Source: Chitinimonas_A lacunae | Lineage (GTDB): Bacteria > Pseudomonadota > Gammaproteobacteria > Burkholderiales > Chitinimonadaceae | Length of the DNA stretch: 64,000 nucleotides | Direction of reading: 5' to 3' | Assembly: GCF_042650885.1 (NCBI RefSeq) | Contig: NZ_JBHSBU010000001.1 | Coordinates: 3,844,001 to 3,908,000 of the forward strand | Shown: one piece after another, positions 16,935-24,971 of the stretch | Layout: each line of letters opens with the position of its first letter | Numbering within the stretch: position 1 is the stretch's first letter | The notes under the pieces: model-generated | What the model was told of the DNA's origin: nothing | Databases searched by the model: none | The model's input: only the letters and a program-made list of their open reading frames with translations | Position numbers and translations under genes: made by a program

Positions 16935-18305
16935 TCAGACCCGACGCGCCAGGGCGCTGGCCTGACCGAGGTAGGTCCAGGGCGTCAGGGCCAGCAGGCG
17001 CGCCTTTTCCTCCTCGGGAATGGTGAGATTGCGGATAAAGGCGTGCAGCGTTTCCCGGTTGATGCCAGCATTGCCGCGCGTCAGATCCTTGAGCTGTTCA
17101 TAGGCATTGGCCACCCGGTGGCGCCGCATCACGGTCTGGATCGGTTCGGCCAGCACTTCCCAGTTGGCGTCGAGATCGTCACGCATCGCCTGCGGATTGG
17201 CCTCGAGCTTGCCCAGACCCTTAAGCGCCGAGCTGTAGGCCAGCAGGCCATAGCCGAACGCCACGCCCATATTGCGCAGCACGGTGGAATCGGTCAGGTC
17301 TCGCTGCCAGCGCGAGATCGGCAGCTTCTGCGACAGATGGGTCAGCATGGCGTTGGCCAGACCCAGATTGCCTTCGGAATTCTCGAAGTCGATCGGATTG
17401 ACCTTATGCGGCATGGCCGAGCTGCCGACTTCGCCCGCCTTGACCTTCTGCTTGAAGAAGCCGAGCGAGATATAGCCCCAGATGTCGCGGTTGGCGTCGA
17501 TCAGGATGGTATGGATACGGATAAAGGCGTCGTACAACTCGGCCATATAGTCGTGCGGCTCGATCTGGATCGTGTAGGGATTGAAGCTGATCCCGAGCGA
17601 TTCGACGAAGCGGCGCGCCAGACGTTCCCAGTCGACATCGGGGTAGGCCACCAGATGGGCGTTGTAGTTGCCGACGGCGCCGTTGATCTTGCCCAGCAGT
17701 TCGACTGCGGCGATCCGTTCGAGCTGACGGTCGAGCCGGTAGGCGATATTGGCCATTTCCTTGCCAAGCGTGGTCGGCGTGGCCGGCTGGCCATGGGTGC
17801 GCGACATCATCGGCAGATCGGCCAGTTGATGGGCCAGCGCGCGGTAGGCGGCGTGGACCTCGCGCAGCTTGGGCAGTAGGACTTCGTCGCGCGCCTGCTT
17901 GAGCATCAGCGCGTGCGACAGATTGTTGATGTCTTCCGAGGTGCAGGCGAAATGGATGAATTCGGTGATCGGGCCGATCTCGGGGTTGCCGGCCAGTCGT
18001 TCCTTGAGCCAGTACTCGATCGCCTTGACGTCGTGGTTGGTGGTGGCTTCGATCACCTTGATCTCTTCGGCATGGCTGACCGAGAACTGCTCGATGGTCT
18101 CATCGAGTTCGGCCAGCGTGGCAGCCGAGAAAGGCGGGACTTCGCCGATGGCCGGTTCGGCAGCCAGGGCCTTCAGCCACTCGACTTCGATTTTGACCCG
18201 CTGGCGGATCAGGGCGTATTCGCTGAAACAGTCGCGAAGGGCGTCTACCTGCTTCTGATAGCGGCCGTCGAGAGGGGACAGGGCGGTCAAGGCGGAAAGC
18301 GTCAT
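16935..18305 (-). CDS. purB: adenylosuccinate lyase
   Basis: This 456-residue enzyme of the fumarase/aspartase superfamily catalyses two steps of purine synthesis, splitting SAICAR to AICAR and adenylosuccinate to AMP with release of fumarate. The superfamily signature is clear at GSSAMPHKVNPIDFENSEGN; catalytic histidines lie in TNHDVKAIEYW and SRTHGQPATPTTLG. Length equals E. coli PurB and the shared start MTLSALTALSPLDGRY is characteristic of this subfamily. A short terminator-bearing gap separates it from the lipoprotein gene upstream in the window order. Confidence 0.97.
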   Translation of the reverse strand: MTLSALTALSPLDGRYQKQVDALRDCFSEYALIRQRVKIEVEWLKALAAEPAIGEVPPFSAATLAELDETIEQFSVSHAEEIKVIEATTNHDVKAIEYWLKERLAGNPEIGPITEFIHFACTSEDINNLSHALMLKQARDEVLLPKLREVHAAYRALAHQLADLPMMSRTHGQPATPTTLGKEMANIAYRLDRQLERIAAVELLGKINGAVGNYNAHLVAYPDVDWERLARRFVESLGISFNPYTIQIEPHDYMAELYDAFIRIHTILIDANRDIWGYISLGFFKQKVKAGEVGSSAMPHKVNPIDFENSEGNLGLANAMLTHLSQKLPISRWQRDLTDSTVLRNMGVAFGYGLLAYSSALKGLGKLEANPQAMRDDLDANWEVLAEPIQTVMRRHRVANAYEQLKDLTRGNAGINRETLHAFIRNLTIPEEEKARLLALTPWTYLGQASALARRV

Positions 18306-18381
18306 GGCGATACGGCGTCGGGTGGAAACAAGCCCGGCATTCTAGCACGCCCCGCGCCCGGCTTAGGCGGCCCAAGCCAAG

Positions 18382-18408
18382 AAAAAAGCGACGTTGCCGT
18401 CGCTTTTT
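18382..18408. terminator. bidirectional rho-independent terminator
   Basis: The stem GCGACG/CGTCGC with a TTGC loop is flanked by A6 on the left and T5 on the right. Read on the minus strand it terminates the lipoprotein gene ending at 18447, ahead of purB. Confidence 0.88.
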
Positions 18409-18446
18409 CTTCAATCTGCCTAAGGACTTAGCGCCGATTGTTGAGC

Positions 18447-18932
18447 TTATTTCTTGTCGACCCGCAACCGGCCGGTATAGCTGCCGGTATCGGTGTTGTA
18501 GGTCAAGGGGCCGTTGAGGCGCGGTTTGCCGTCCTTGTCGCCCAGCGTCAGGGTGTAGGCGGCATTGGTCTTGTGTTTGACGTCGAGCTTCTGACCGTCG
18601 AAGCTCGCCTGCTCGAACGCTTCGGTCAGATCGCCGTAGGGGGTGTCGTACATGGTGGCGCGGCCGACCACCCGATTGCCTTCAAGGCCGGTGATTTCAA
18701 GAATGGCGCGGCCTTCATAGCCCATGCTGTCGACGGTCCACTTGCCTTCCCAGGTGCCCAGCAGCGGCGATTGGCTGCTCGGGGCGGCCGACACCGGGGC
18801 GACCGGGGCAGGACTTGCTGGGGTGGCCGGCGGGGTCGGCGCTGCCGGCGCGCTCGACGGGCCGGACGGACTGGCACAGGCGCCCAGCAACAGGGTGGCT
18901 GCAAGGCCGCTCAGGGCGACGATACGCTTCAT
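18447..18932 (-). CDS. putative lipoprotein of unknown function
   Basis: This 161-residue protein has a lipoprotein signal (MKRIVALSGLAATLLLGAC, Cys19) followed by a Pro/Ala/Ser-rich linker (about residues 22-50) and a small C-terminal domain starting LLGTWEGKWTVDSMGYEG. That start resembles beta-barrel or lipocalin-like small domains that read LxGxWxG, but I do not recognise a named family. AAGGAG precedes the ATG at 18932. It sits alone between murI and purB. Confidence 0.75.
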   Translation of the reverse strand: MKRIVALSGLAATLLLGACASPSGPSSAPAAPTPPATPASPAPVAPVSAAPSSQSPLLGTWEGKWTVDSMGYEGRAILEITGLEGNRVVGRATMYDTPYGDLTEAFEQASFDGQKLDVKHKTNAAYTLTLGDKDGKPRLNGPLTYNTDTGSYTGRLRVDKK

Positions 18933-19082
18933 GGAAACTCCTTGGTTGCGATCTGACATGGCTTTGAATGATGGCATGCCCGCCCACGGCTCGCCAGTAC
19001 TGGCCGATAAAGCGGCGATGCTGGGCAGGCAATAGAAAAATTTTTCACATTTTTTTGTAAAAACAACAAATGGTGCTGTGGA

Positions 19083-19112
19083 CCTTACAACGGTTTTGCA
19101 GAATATTTTCTT
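19083..19112 (+). repeat. dispersed TTGCA motif, copy 4
   Basis: TTACA at 19085 and TTGCA at 19096 (11-bp step) are followed by GAATATTTTC. A T-rich block lies to the left. Unlike most copies it points into the 3' end of a gene (murI). Confidence 0.5.
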
Positions 19113-19918
19113 TAGAGCTGGACCATTTCCAGATGCTGCAAACTGCGGCCAAGAAAGCGCTCGCCCACGGTCTGAAAGCGCAGCGGAATGTCGGTGACGT
19201 AGTAGCGGTAATGCGCCATCTCGCGATTCGGGGTGGCCAGATCGAGTTCGGCCAGCGTGCGCGCCGCCTGCTCGGCCACGCTGACCGCCGAGTCGACCAG
19301 CGCCACCGACGGCCCGGCCAGCTCGGCCAGCAAGGGCTTGAGCAGCGGGTAGTGGGTGCAGCCCAGCACCAGGGTATCGACCCCTTCGGCCAGCACCGGC
19401 TTGAGATATTCCTGGGCGGTGAGCCGGGTGACGGGATGTTCGAGCCAGCCTTCCTCGACCAGCGGCACCAGCAGCGGACAGGCTTGCGAATAGACCCGCA
19501 TCTCGGCATCGAGCGCATGGATGCCCCGGGCGTAGGCATTGCTGTTGACCGTGGTCGGGGTGGCCATCACGCCGATCGAGCGCGAACGGGTGGCGGTCAC
19601 GGCGTTGCGGCTGCCGGCGTCGATCACATCGAGCACCGGGATGCCGGCATGGGCGCGCACCTTGGCATCGGCCACCGCCGCGATGGTATTGCAGGCGATC
19701 ACCAGCATCTTGACTTCATGGCGCAGCAGGAAATCCACCATCTGGAGGCTGAACTGCTCGATGGTGGCAACCGATTTGACCCCGTAGGGCACGCGGGCGG
19801 TATCGCCGAAGTAGACGATATCCTCGAACGGCAGCCGTTCCATCAACGCACGGGTGACGGTCAGGCCGCCGATACCGGAATCGAACACACCGATCGGACG
19901 TTGGGCAAGGCTGGGCAT
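19112..19918 (-). CDS. murI: glutamate racemase
   Basis: This 268-residue cofactor-independent racemase makes D-glutamate for peptidoglycan. The family motifs are all present: IGVFDSGIGGLTV, IVYFGDTARVPYG, the first catalytic Cys in VIACNTIAA and the second in LGCTHYPLL. The start ATG at 19918 fits the conserved N-terminus; a GTG at 19960 would add 14 residues without homology. The terminator is not obvious; copy 4 of the dispersed motif lies directly behind the stop. Confidence 0.95.
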   Translation of the reverse strand: MPSLAQRPIGVFDSGIGGLTVTRALMERLPFEDIVYFGDTARVPYGVKSVATIEQFSLQMVDFLLRHEVKMLVIACNTIAAVADAKVRAHAGIPVLDVIDAGSRNAVTATRSRSIGVMATPTTVNSNAYARGIHALDAEMRVYSQACPLLVPLVEEGWLEHPVTRLTAQEYLKPVLAEGVDTLVLGCTHYPLLKPLLAELAGPSVALVDSAVSVAEQAARTLAELDLATPNREMAHYRYYVTDIPLRFQTVGERFLGRSLQHLEMVQL

Positions 19919-19967
19919 GGCGAGGGTCGGGAAAGACGGGACGCGCGATTGTAGCAGCACCGTGCAG

Positions 19968-21059
19968 CTAGCCAGCAGCCTTGTCGCGCTGGCAGGCCAG
20001 TGCCCAGTCGATATGTTCGCGTACCAGCTCGGACGGATGATCGGCCCGGGCTTCGAGCGCCGCTACGATGGCCGGGTCGGCCGGGGCATTGCCCAGTCCC
20101 ACCGCGATATTGCGCAGCCAGCGCTCATAGCCGATCCGGTAGATGGCGGTGCCGGCGAGCCGGTTCTGGAAGTCGGTTTCGCTCCAGCTGAACAGTTCGA
20201 GCAAGGTGACGTCGTCGAGCCCGTTTCTGACCGCGAAATCGGCTTCGCGGCTATCGACGGCAAAGCGGTTCCACGGACAGAACAGTTGGCAATCGTCGCA
20301 TCCATACACCCGATTGCCGATCAATGGCCGCAGTTCAGGCGGAATCGGGCCTTTGAGTTCTATGGTGAGATAGGACACGCAACGGCGGGCATCGAGCCGG
20401 TAGGGTGCGACGATGGCGCCGGTCGGGCAGACGTCGAGGCAGCGGCGGCAGCGACCGCAGTGTTCCTGGGCGGCGGGTGGGTCGAGCGGCAGCGGCAGAT
20501 CGGTGAAGAGTTCACCCAGAAAGAAGTAGGAACCGTGTTCCCGGGTCAGCAGCAGCGTATGCTTGCCTCGCCAGCCGAGCCCGGCCCGGGTGGCCGCCTC
20601 GACTTCGAGTACCGGCGCTGAATCGACAAAGGCGCGATAGCCGAACGGGCCGATGGCCGTTTCGATCCGTTCGGCCAGCTGCTGTAGACGCCGGCGCAGC
20701 ACCTTGTGATAGTCGCGCCCCAGCGCATAGCGCGAAACGAAGGCGCGCCGGCCGTCCTGCAATACGGTCTCGGCCGGGAAGGCGGCCGGGGCGCGGTAGT
20801 TCATCCGTACCGAGATCAGTCGCAGTGTGCCGGGCACCAGCTCGGCGGGCCGAGCCCGTTTCATCCCGTGGCTGGCCATATAGTCCATGTCGCCGTGGTA
20901 GCCGGCTTCCAGCCAGTCAGCCAGGCCGCGTTCGGCGCTGGCTGACGGGTCGGCCGGGCCGATTGCCAGGGCATCGAAGCCCAATTCTTGACCCCAGTGC
21001 TTGATTTGTTGCGCCAATGCCGCAAAATCGAGGGGTTTGTCGGAAGAGCCTTTATGCAT
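19968..21059 (-). CDS. queG: epoxyqueuosine reductase
   Basis: This roughly 363-residue cobalamin- and iron-sulfur-dependent reductase performs the last step of queuosine synthesis, epoxyqueuosine to queuosine in tRNA. Two 4Fe-4S motifs are visible: CGRCRRCLDVCPTGAI and CDDCQLFCPWNRFA; the N-terminal half (about 20-180) is the DUF1730/corrinoid-binding region. The start is either the ATG at 21059 or one at 21068 that has AGGA slightly closer. Its ATG at 21059 overlaps the divergent tsaE ATG within a palindromic ATGCAT. Confidence 0.95.
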   Translation of the reverse strand: MHKGSSDKPLDFAALAQQIKHWGQELGFDALAIGPADPSASAERGLADWLEAGYHGDMDYMASHGMKRARPAELVPGTLRLISVRMNYRAPAAFPAETVLQDGRRAFVSRYALGRDYHKVLRRRLQQLAERIETAIGPFGYRAFVDSAPVLEVEAATRAGLGWRGKHTLLLTREHGSYFFLGELFTDLPLPLDPPAAQEHCGRCRRCLDVCPTGAIVAPYRLDARRCVSYLTIELKGPIPPELRPLIGNRVYGCDDCQLFCPWNRFAVDSREADFAVRNGLDDVTLLELFSWSETDFQNRLAGTAIYRIGYERWLRNIAVGLGNAPADPAIVAALEARADHPSELVREHIDWALACQRDKAAG

Positions 21060-21527
21060 AGTCGCCATCACATCCTGAGCGAATTCCTGCCGGACGAGGC
21101 CGCCACCTTGGCCTGTGGCGCCCGGCTGGCCCGGGCTTTGCGGCCGGGTACCGTGGTCTATCTTGAAGGGGATCTGGGTGCCGGCAAGACCACCCTGACG
21201 CGCGGTATTCTGCGCGGCATGGGCTATGCCGGTCGGGTGAAGAGTCCTACCTATACCTTGGTTGAACCGTACTCTTTGCCTAATTTATACTTCCATCACT
21301 TTGATTTATATAGATTTGCCGACCCGCTGGAGTGGGAAGACGCCGGTTTCCGCGAGTATTTCAACCGCGAATCGGTCTGCCTGGTCGAGTGGCCGGATAA
21401 GGCCGAGGGCTTTCTGCCCGAGCCTGACTGGCGAATCGCCCTGCGACCCGAGCAAACCGGTCGTCGTCTCACCCTCGTCGCTCCGACGACTCACGGACAA
21501 GCATGCCTCGCTCAACTGACCGCCTGA
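21054..21527 (+). CDS. tsaE: tRNA threonylcarbamoyladenosine biosynthesis ATPase TsaE
   Basis: This 157-residue P-loop ATPase works with TsaB and TsaD to install t6A37 in ANN-decoding tRNAs. Walker A is GDLGAGKTTLTRG; KSPTYTLVEPY and FHHFDLYRFADPLEWEDAGF are the family blocks, and VEWPDKAEG is the region before the C-terminus. The start at 21054 is supported by GGAAGAG upstream and by family length. The amidase gene begins 25 bp before its stop, so the two are translationally linked, an arrangement common in proteobacteria. Confidence 0.96.
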   Translation: MHSRHHILSEFLPDEAATLACGARLARALRPGTVVYLEGDLGAGKTTLTRGILRGMGYAGRVKSPTYTLVEPYSLPNLYFHHFDLYRFADPLEWEDAGFREYFNRESVCLVEWPDKAEGFLPEPDWRIALRPEQTGRRLTLVAPTTHGQACLAQLTA

Positions 21528-22822
21528 ATCCCGATCGCCGCTTTTTCCTGCGCGGCGCCGTTGCCACCCTGCTGCTGGGCGTTGCCCCGCGGGCGCTGGC
21601 CGGTCCTTCGGTGGTCGCGGTACGGGTCTGGCCGGCCCGAGCCTATACCCGCGTCACCCTGGAGTCGACCGCTCCGCTGAAATTCAACCAGTTCATGGTG
21701 CCCGACCCCGACCGCCTGGTGGTCGATCTCGAAGGCGTCGATTGGAATAACGAACTCGCCACCGTGCAAGGCCGCGTCGGCAGTGACGACCCTTATATCA
21801 AACAACTGCGCGCCGGCCGCTATAAACCGGGCACGGTGCGCATGGTGCTCGATCTCAAGGCCGAGGTGAAACCGCAGGTCTTTCTGCTTGAGCCGTTCGG
21901 CGAATACAAGCACCGTCTGGTGATCGACCTCTATCCGACCAAGCCGGACGACCCGCTGCTCGCGCTGCTGGGCGAAGACGACCCGCCACCTGCCGATGCC
22001 AAGCCGCCCGCCGAGGTCAAGCCCGAGCGCCCTGCCAAGCCCGACAGCAAACCGGTCGAGGCCAAGGCCGAGGAGCCGGCCATCGACCGCAAGAAACTCG
22101 ATGTGGCACGGCTGGTCACCATCGTGATCGATCCGGGCCACGGCGGCGAGGATCCAGGCGCGGTGGGCAAGGGCGGTACCTATGAAAAGACCGTGACGCT
22201 GGCCATCGGCAAGAAGCTGCAGGCGCTGATCGACAAGGAAGCCAATATGCGCGCGGTGCTGACCCGCGACGACGACTTCTTCGTCCCGCTCGGCAAGCGC
22301 GTCTCCAAGGCGCGCAAGGTCGGCGCCGACCTGTTCGTCTCGATTCACGCCGATGCCTTTGTCCGGCCCGATGCGCGCGGCTCCTCGGTGTTTGCCCTGT
22401 CCGAGCGCGGCGCCACCAGCGCCGCTGCCAAATGGCTGGCGCAGAAGGAGAACGAGGCCGACCTGATCGGCGGTGTCCGCCTCAATATCAAAGATCCGCA
22501 TCTGGCGCAGACCCTGTTCGACCTGACCCAGACTGCCACCATCAACGACAGCCTCAAGTTCGGCCGCGCCGTGCTGTCTTCGCTGGGCGAGATCAACCGC
22601 TTGCATAAATCGCAGGTCGAACAGGCCGGTTTTGCCGTGCTCAAGGCACCTGATATTCCCTCGATCCTGGTCGAGACGGCATTCATCTCCAATCCCGAAG
22701 AGGAAAAGCGCCTGTCCGACGATAAATACCAGGACAAGATGGCCGAGTCGCTGCTGGCCGGCATCAAGCGCTATCTGGCCAAGAATCCTCCCCTGTCGCG
22801 TAATAAGCTCGCTGTCCTCTGA
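21503..22822 (+). CDS. amiC: N-acetylmuramoyl-L-alanine amidase, AmiC type
   Basis: This 439-residue cell-division amidase cuts the peptide stems from peptidoglycan to separate daughter cells. A twin-arginine signal (DRRFFLRGAVATLLLG) exports it; residues about 35-140 are the AMIN targeting domain; a Pro/Lys/Glu-rich linker (about 150-200) leads to the Amidase_3 domain with the Zn ligands in IDPGHGGEDPGA, the Glu in GTYEKTVTL, and His in VSIHADAF. The C-terminal Glu is in ILVETAFISNPEE. The ATG at 21503 overlaps tsaE. Confidence 0.95.
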   Translation: MPRSTDRLNPDRRFFLRGAVATLLLGVAPRALAGPSVVAVRVWPARAYTRVTLESTAPLKFNQFMVPDPDRLVVDLEGVDWNNELATVQGRVGSDDPYIKQLRAGRYKPGTVRMVLDLKAEVKPQVFLLEPFGEYKHRLVIDLYPTKPDDPLLALLGEDDPPPADAKPPAEVKPERPAKPDSKPVEAKAEEPAIDRKKLDVARLVTIVIDPGHGGEDPGAVGKGGTYEKTVTLAIGKKLQALIDKEANMRAVLTRDDDFFVPLGKRVSKARKVGADLFVSIHADAFVRPDARGSSVFALSERGATSAAAKWLAQKENEADLIGGVRLNIKDPHLAQTLFDLTQTATINDSLKFGRAVLSSLGEINRLHKSQVEQAGFAVLKAPDIPSILVETAFISNPEEEKRLSDDKYQDKMAESLLAGIKRYLAKNPPLSRNKLAVL

Positions 22823-23052
22823 ATGGCTGCGCCGGTTCCCTGCGAATCGGCGTACCAGCCTCTGTTTTCCGGAAATTTTCCTTTTTGATTGTGCTTTGCA
22901 GCAAAGCTTGCACGGGTTTTTCCGAATATTTTCTTATATGATCTGGCGCCACCATGATGGCGCAAAGGTCCAAGCCTGGGAACGGCATCTGCGTCAAACG
23001 CGACGTAAGACCGGCGCGACGGTCGCGCCCCGCTTGGATCGAGGAGGTAACA
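22823..23052. other. leader and intergenic region before a small membrane-protein gene
   Basis: It contains copy 5 of the dispersed motif (22896-22940), an AT-rich stretch with TATATGAT that could be a -10 element, and a GC hairpin GGCGCCACCATGATGGCGC. No other frame is convincing. Confidence 0.4.
22896..22940 (+). repeat. dispersed TTGCA motif, copy 5
   Basis: TTGCA at 22896 and 22908 (12-bp step) are followed by CGGGTTTTTCC and then GAATATTTTCTTA, the same tail as copy 4. It is 75 bp behind the amiC stop, same strand. Confidence 0.5.
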
Positions 23053-23154
23053 ATGAGACTGATCAAGCCCAGAACCCGGGAAAGGAAACAGAGCCGGCTG
23101 GCCGCTTTGACGACCCTGTGTGTACTGGTGGTAGTCCGCGTCCTGATCAACTAG
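23053..23154 (+). CDS. small basic single-span membrane protein (33 residues), hypothetical
   Basis: An ATG at 23053 with an excellent ribosome site (GAGGAGGTAAC) opens a 33-residue frame: a strongly basic head (MRLIKPRTRERKQSRL) and a hydrophobic tail (LAALTTLCVLVVVRVLI). It is followed 11 bp later by a perfect terminator hairpin. The layout of leader, ribosome site, frame and terminator argues for a real small gene. It resembles small inner-membrane or type I toxin-like peptides only in general form; function is unknown. Confidence 0.6.
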   Translation: MRLIKPRTRERKQSRLAALTTLCVLVVVRVLIN

Positions 23155-23167
23155 GGCATCCCAATAA

Positions 23168-23195
23168 AAAACGGCCTGTGCAAACAGGCCGTTTT
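23168..23195. terminator. bidirectional rho-independent terminator
   Basis: A perfect 11-bp stem AAAACGGCCTG/CAGGCCGTTTT with a 6-base loop lies between the small gene (+) and the DUF475 gene (-), serving both. Confidence 0.92.
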
Positions 23196-23216
23196 CATTG
23201 GCAGACGGAAAACCGC

Positions 23217-24224
23217 TTATGTCTGGCTCGCTTCACGCGCATTGGCGCGCTTGGAGCTCCAGAACGCGATACCGATCAGGGCCAGACCGATACCGCCGGT
23301 CAGGGCTTCGGGGATATGGAACGACACCCCGCCCAGCATGATGGCCGCCAGGGCACCGATGGCCCAGAAGGCGCCGTGTTCGAGATAGCGGTAGTTCGAC
23401 AGCGTGCCCTGATCGACCAGCATCAAGGTGAAGCTACGCACGAACATCGCCCCGACACCGAGGCCCAGTGCAATCACGAACAGATCGTTCGACAGCGCAA
23501 AGGCAGCGATCACCCCGTCGAAACTGAACGAGGCATCGAGCACTTCCAGATACAGAAAGCCCGCCAGACCCTGCTTGGCCGCACCGCCTGCCACATCATC
23601 GCTGCCGACCAGTCCGCCGATGCCGTCAGCGAGCACGAAGGTAATGATGCCGAACATGCCGGCGATCAGGAAATCCTGCTGGTGCTTGATATCGAGCGTC
23701 TTGCTGGCGGCGTAGAGCGCCAGGATGGCAAGGGCGATTTCAATCGTATCGAGCTTGCCGAGCTTGGTGAGCTGGGCTTCGATCCAGCCGAGCCAGTGGT
23801 GATCCTTGGCCTGGTCAACGAAGAACTTGAGGAACACCAGCAACAGGAAGGTGCCGCCAAACGCCGCAATCTGCGGGTGGGCGCTGGTCAGGACGCGCGA
23901 ATATTCGGCTTTTTCGAAAATGGCCAGTCGCAGCACATCGATCGGCCCGAGCTGGGCGATCACGCCGACGATCAGCAGCGGGAAGATCAGCCGCATCAGG
24001 AACACGGCGATCAACATCCCCCAGACCAGGAAGCGCTGACGCCAGACCGGGTCCATATCCTTGAGAATCCGGGCGTTGACCACGGCATTGTCGAACGACA
24101 CCGAGGTTTCGAGTGCGGCCAGAACCAGCACGATCCAGGCGCCACCGAGGCCGCCCAGCATATAGCCGCCTACCACCGAGAGGGCGGTAAAGATCAGCGA
24201 ACCGCGAAAATACTTGAGTACCAC
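23217..24224 (-). CDS. DUF475 integral membrane protein (TerC-related)
   Basis: This 335-residue polytopic membrane protein of the DUF475 family is related to TerC-type proteins. Conserved acidic residues in membrane segments are visible in LAALETSVSFDNAVVNA and in EVLDASFSFDGVIAAFA, the paired motif shared with TerC; about nine hydrophobic segments follow. TerC relatives are linked to metal homeostasis and tellurite resistance; for DUF475 this is not shown. The GTG at 24224 is preferred because GGAAAGGA lies 7 bases upstream and VLKYFRGS is the usual beginning. It is 48 bp behind rfbC and likely co-transcribed. Confidence 0.88.
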   Translation of the reverse strand: MVLKYFRGSLIFTALSVVGGYMLGGLGGAWIVLVLAALETSVSFDNAVVNARILKDMDPVWRQRFLVWGMLIAVFLMRLIFPLLIVGVIAQLGPIDVLRLAIFEKAEYSRVLTSAHPQIAAFGGTFLLLVFLKFFVDQAKDHHWLGWIEAQLTKLGKLDTIEIALAILALYAASKTLDIKHQQDFLIAGMFGIITFVLADGIGGLVGSDDVAGGAAKQGLAGFLYLEVLDASFSFDGVIAAFALSNDLFVIALGLGVGAMFVRSFTLMLVDQGTLSNYRYLEHGAFWAIGALAAIMLGGVSFHIPEALTGGIGLALIGIAFWSSKRANAREASQT

Positions 24225-24272
24225 GGGACTATCCTTTCCTTCGCCTGCCGCCATCCCCGGCGGCCAGGACGA

Positions 24273-24818
24273 TCAAGCGTAGAGATCGGCCTCGGCAAGG
24301 CTGCGGCCGACCTGATCCTTGGCCGAGAGTTGCGGGGCGAAATCGATCGGCCATTGCACGCCGACCGCCGGATCGTTCCACATCAGGCAGCGTTCGTGGG
24401 CAGGGGCGTAATAGTCGGTGGTCTTGTAGAGGAATTCGGCGCTGTCCGACAGCACCACGAAACCGTGGGCAAAACCGGCCGGCACCCAGAGCTGGCGCTT
24501 GTTGTCGGCTGACAGATGGACGCCGACCCATTTGCCGAAGGTAGGCGAGCTGCGCCGCAGGTCGACTGCGACATCGTAGACTTCGCCGGCCACTACCCGC
24601 ACCAGCTTGCCCTGGGCCTGTTCGATCTGATAATGCAGGCCACGCAGCACGCCGTGTGCCGACTTGGAATGGTTATCCTGCACGAAGTCGACCTGGCAGC
24701 CGGTCAGCTCGGCAAAACGCTGGGCATTGAAACTTTCGTAGAAGAAGCCTCGCTCGTCGCCGAACACCTTGGGTTCGAGAATCACGACGTCGGGAATGGC
24801 GGTTTTGATCGCTTGCAT
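24273..24818 (-). CDS. rfbC: dTDP-4-dehydrorhamnose 3,5-epimerase
   Basis: This 181-residue cupin-fold epimerase converts dTDP-4-keto-6-deoxyglucose to dTDP-4-keto-L-rhamnose for O-antigen and other rhamnose glycans. Landmarks are the early EPKVFGDERGFFYESFN, the catalytic His in GVLRGLHYQ, the Asp in DLRRSSPTFGKW and WVPAGFAHGFVVLS. Full length. The next-step enzyme rfbD is in this window but 16 kb away; rfbA and rfbB are absent, so the pathway is scattered. Confidence 0.95.
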   Translation of the reverse strand: MQAIKTAIPDVVILEPKVFGDERGFFYESFNAQRFAELTGCQVDFVQDNHSKSAHGVLRGLHYQIEQAQGKLVRVVAGEVYDVAVDLRRSSPTFGKWVGVHLSADNKRQLWVPAGFAHGFVVLSDSAEFLYKTTDYYAPAHERCLMWNDPAVGVQWPIDFAPQLSAKDQVGRSLAEADLYA

Positions 24819-24971
24819 AAGCTGGATGGGAGCGGTTTTTTATTGACGGTCGAACGATAGCAGATTCACTCCGGGCGCGCTTATGACAAGGCGATGATTG
24901 ACCGCTGGCAAGGAATGAAATGCCCGCTTTGGCACTACAATGCCAGACTTCGTTTTTACCGGGCCATCGTC

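Noticed and set aside
22632..24512. 626-codon open frame on the plus strand
   Set aside because: It is antisense to the well-supported DUF475 and rfbC genes and has a Glu/His/Arg/Gln-rich shadow composition.
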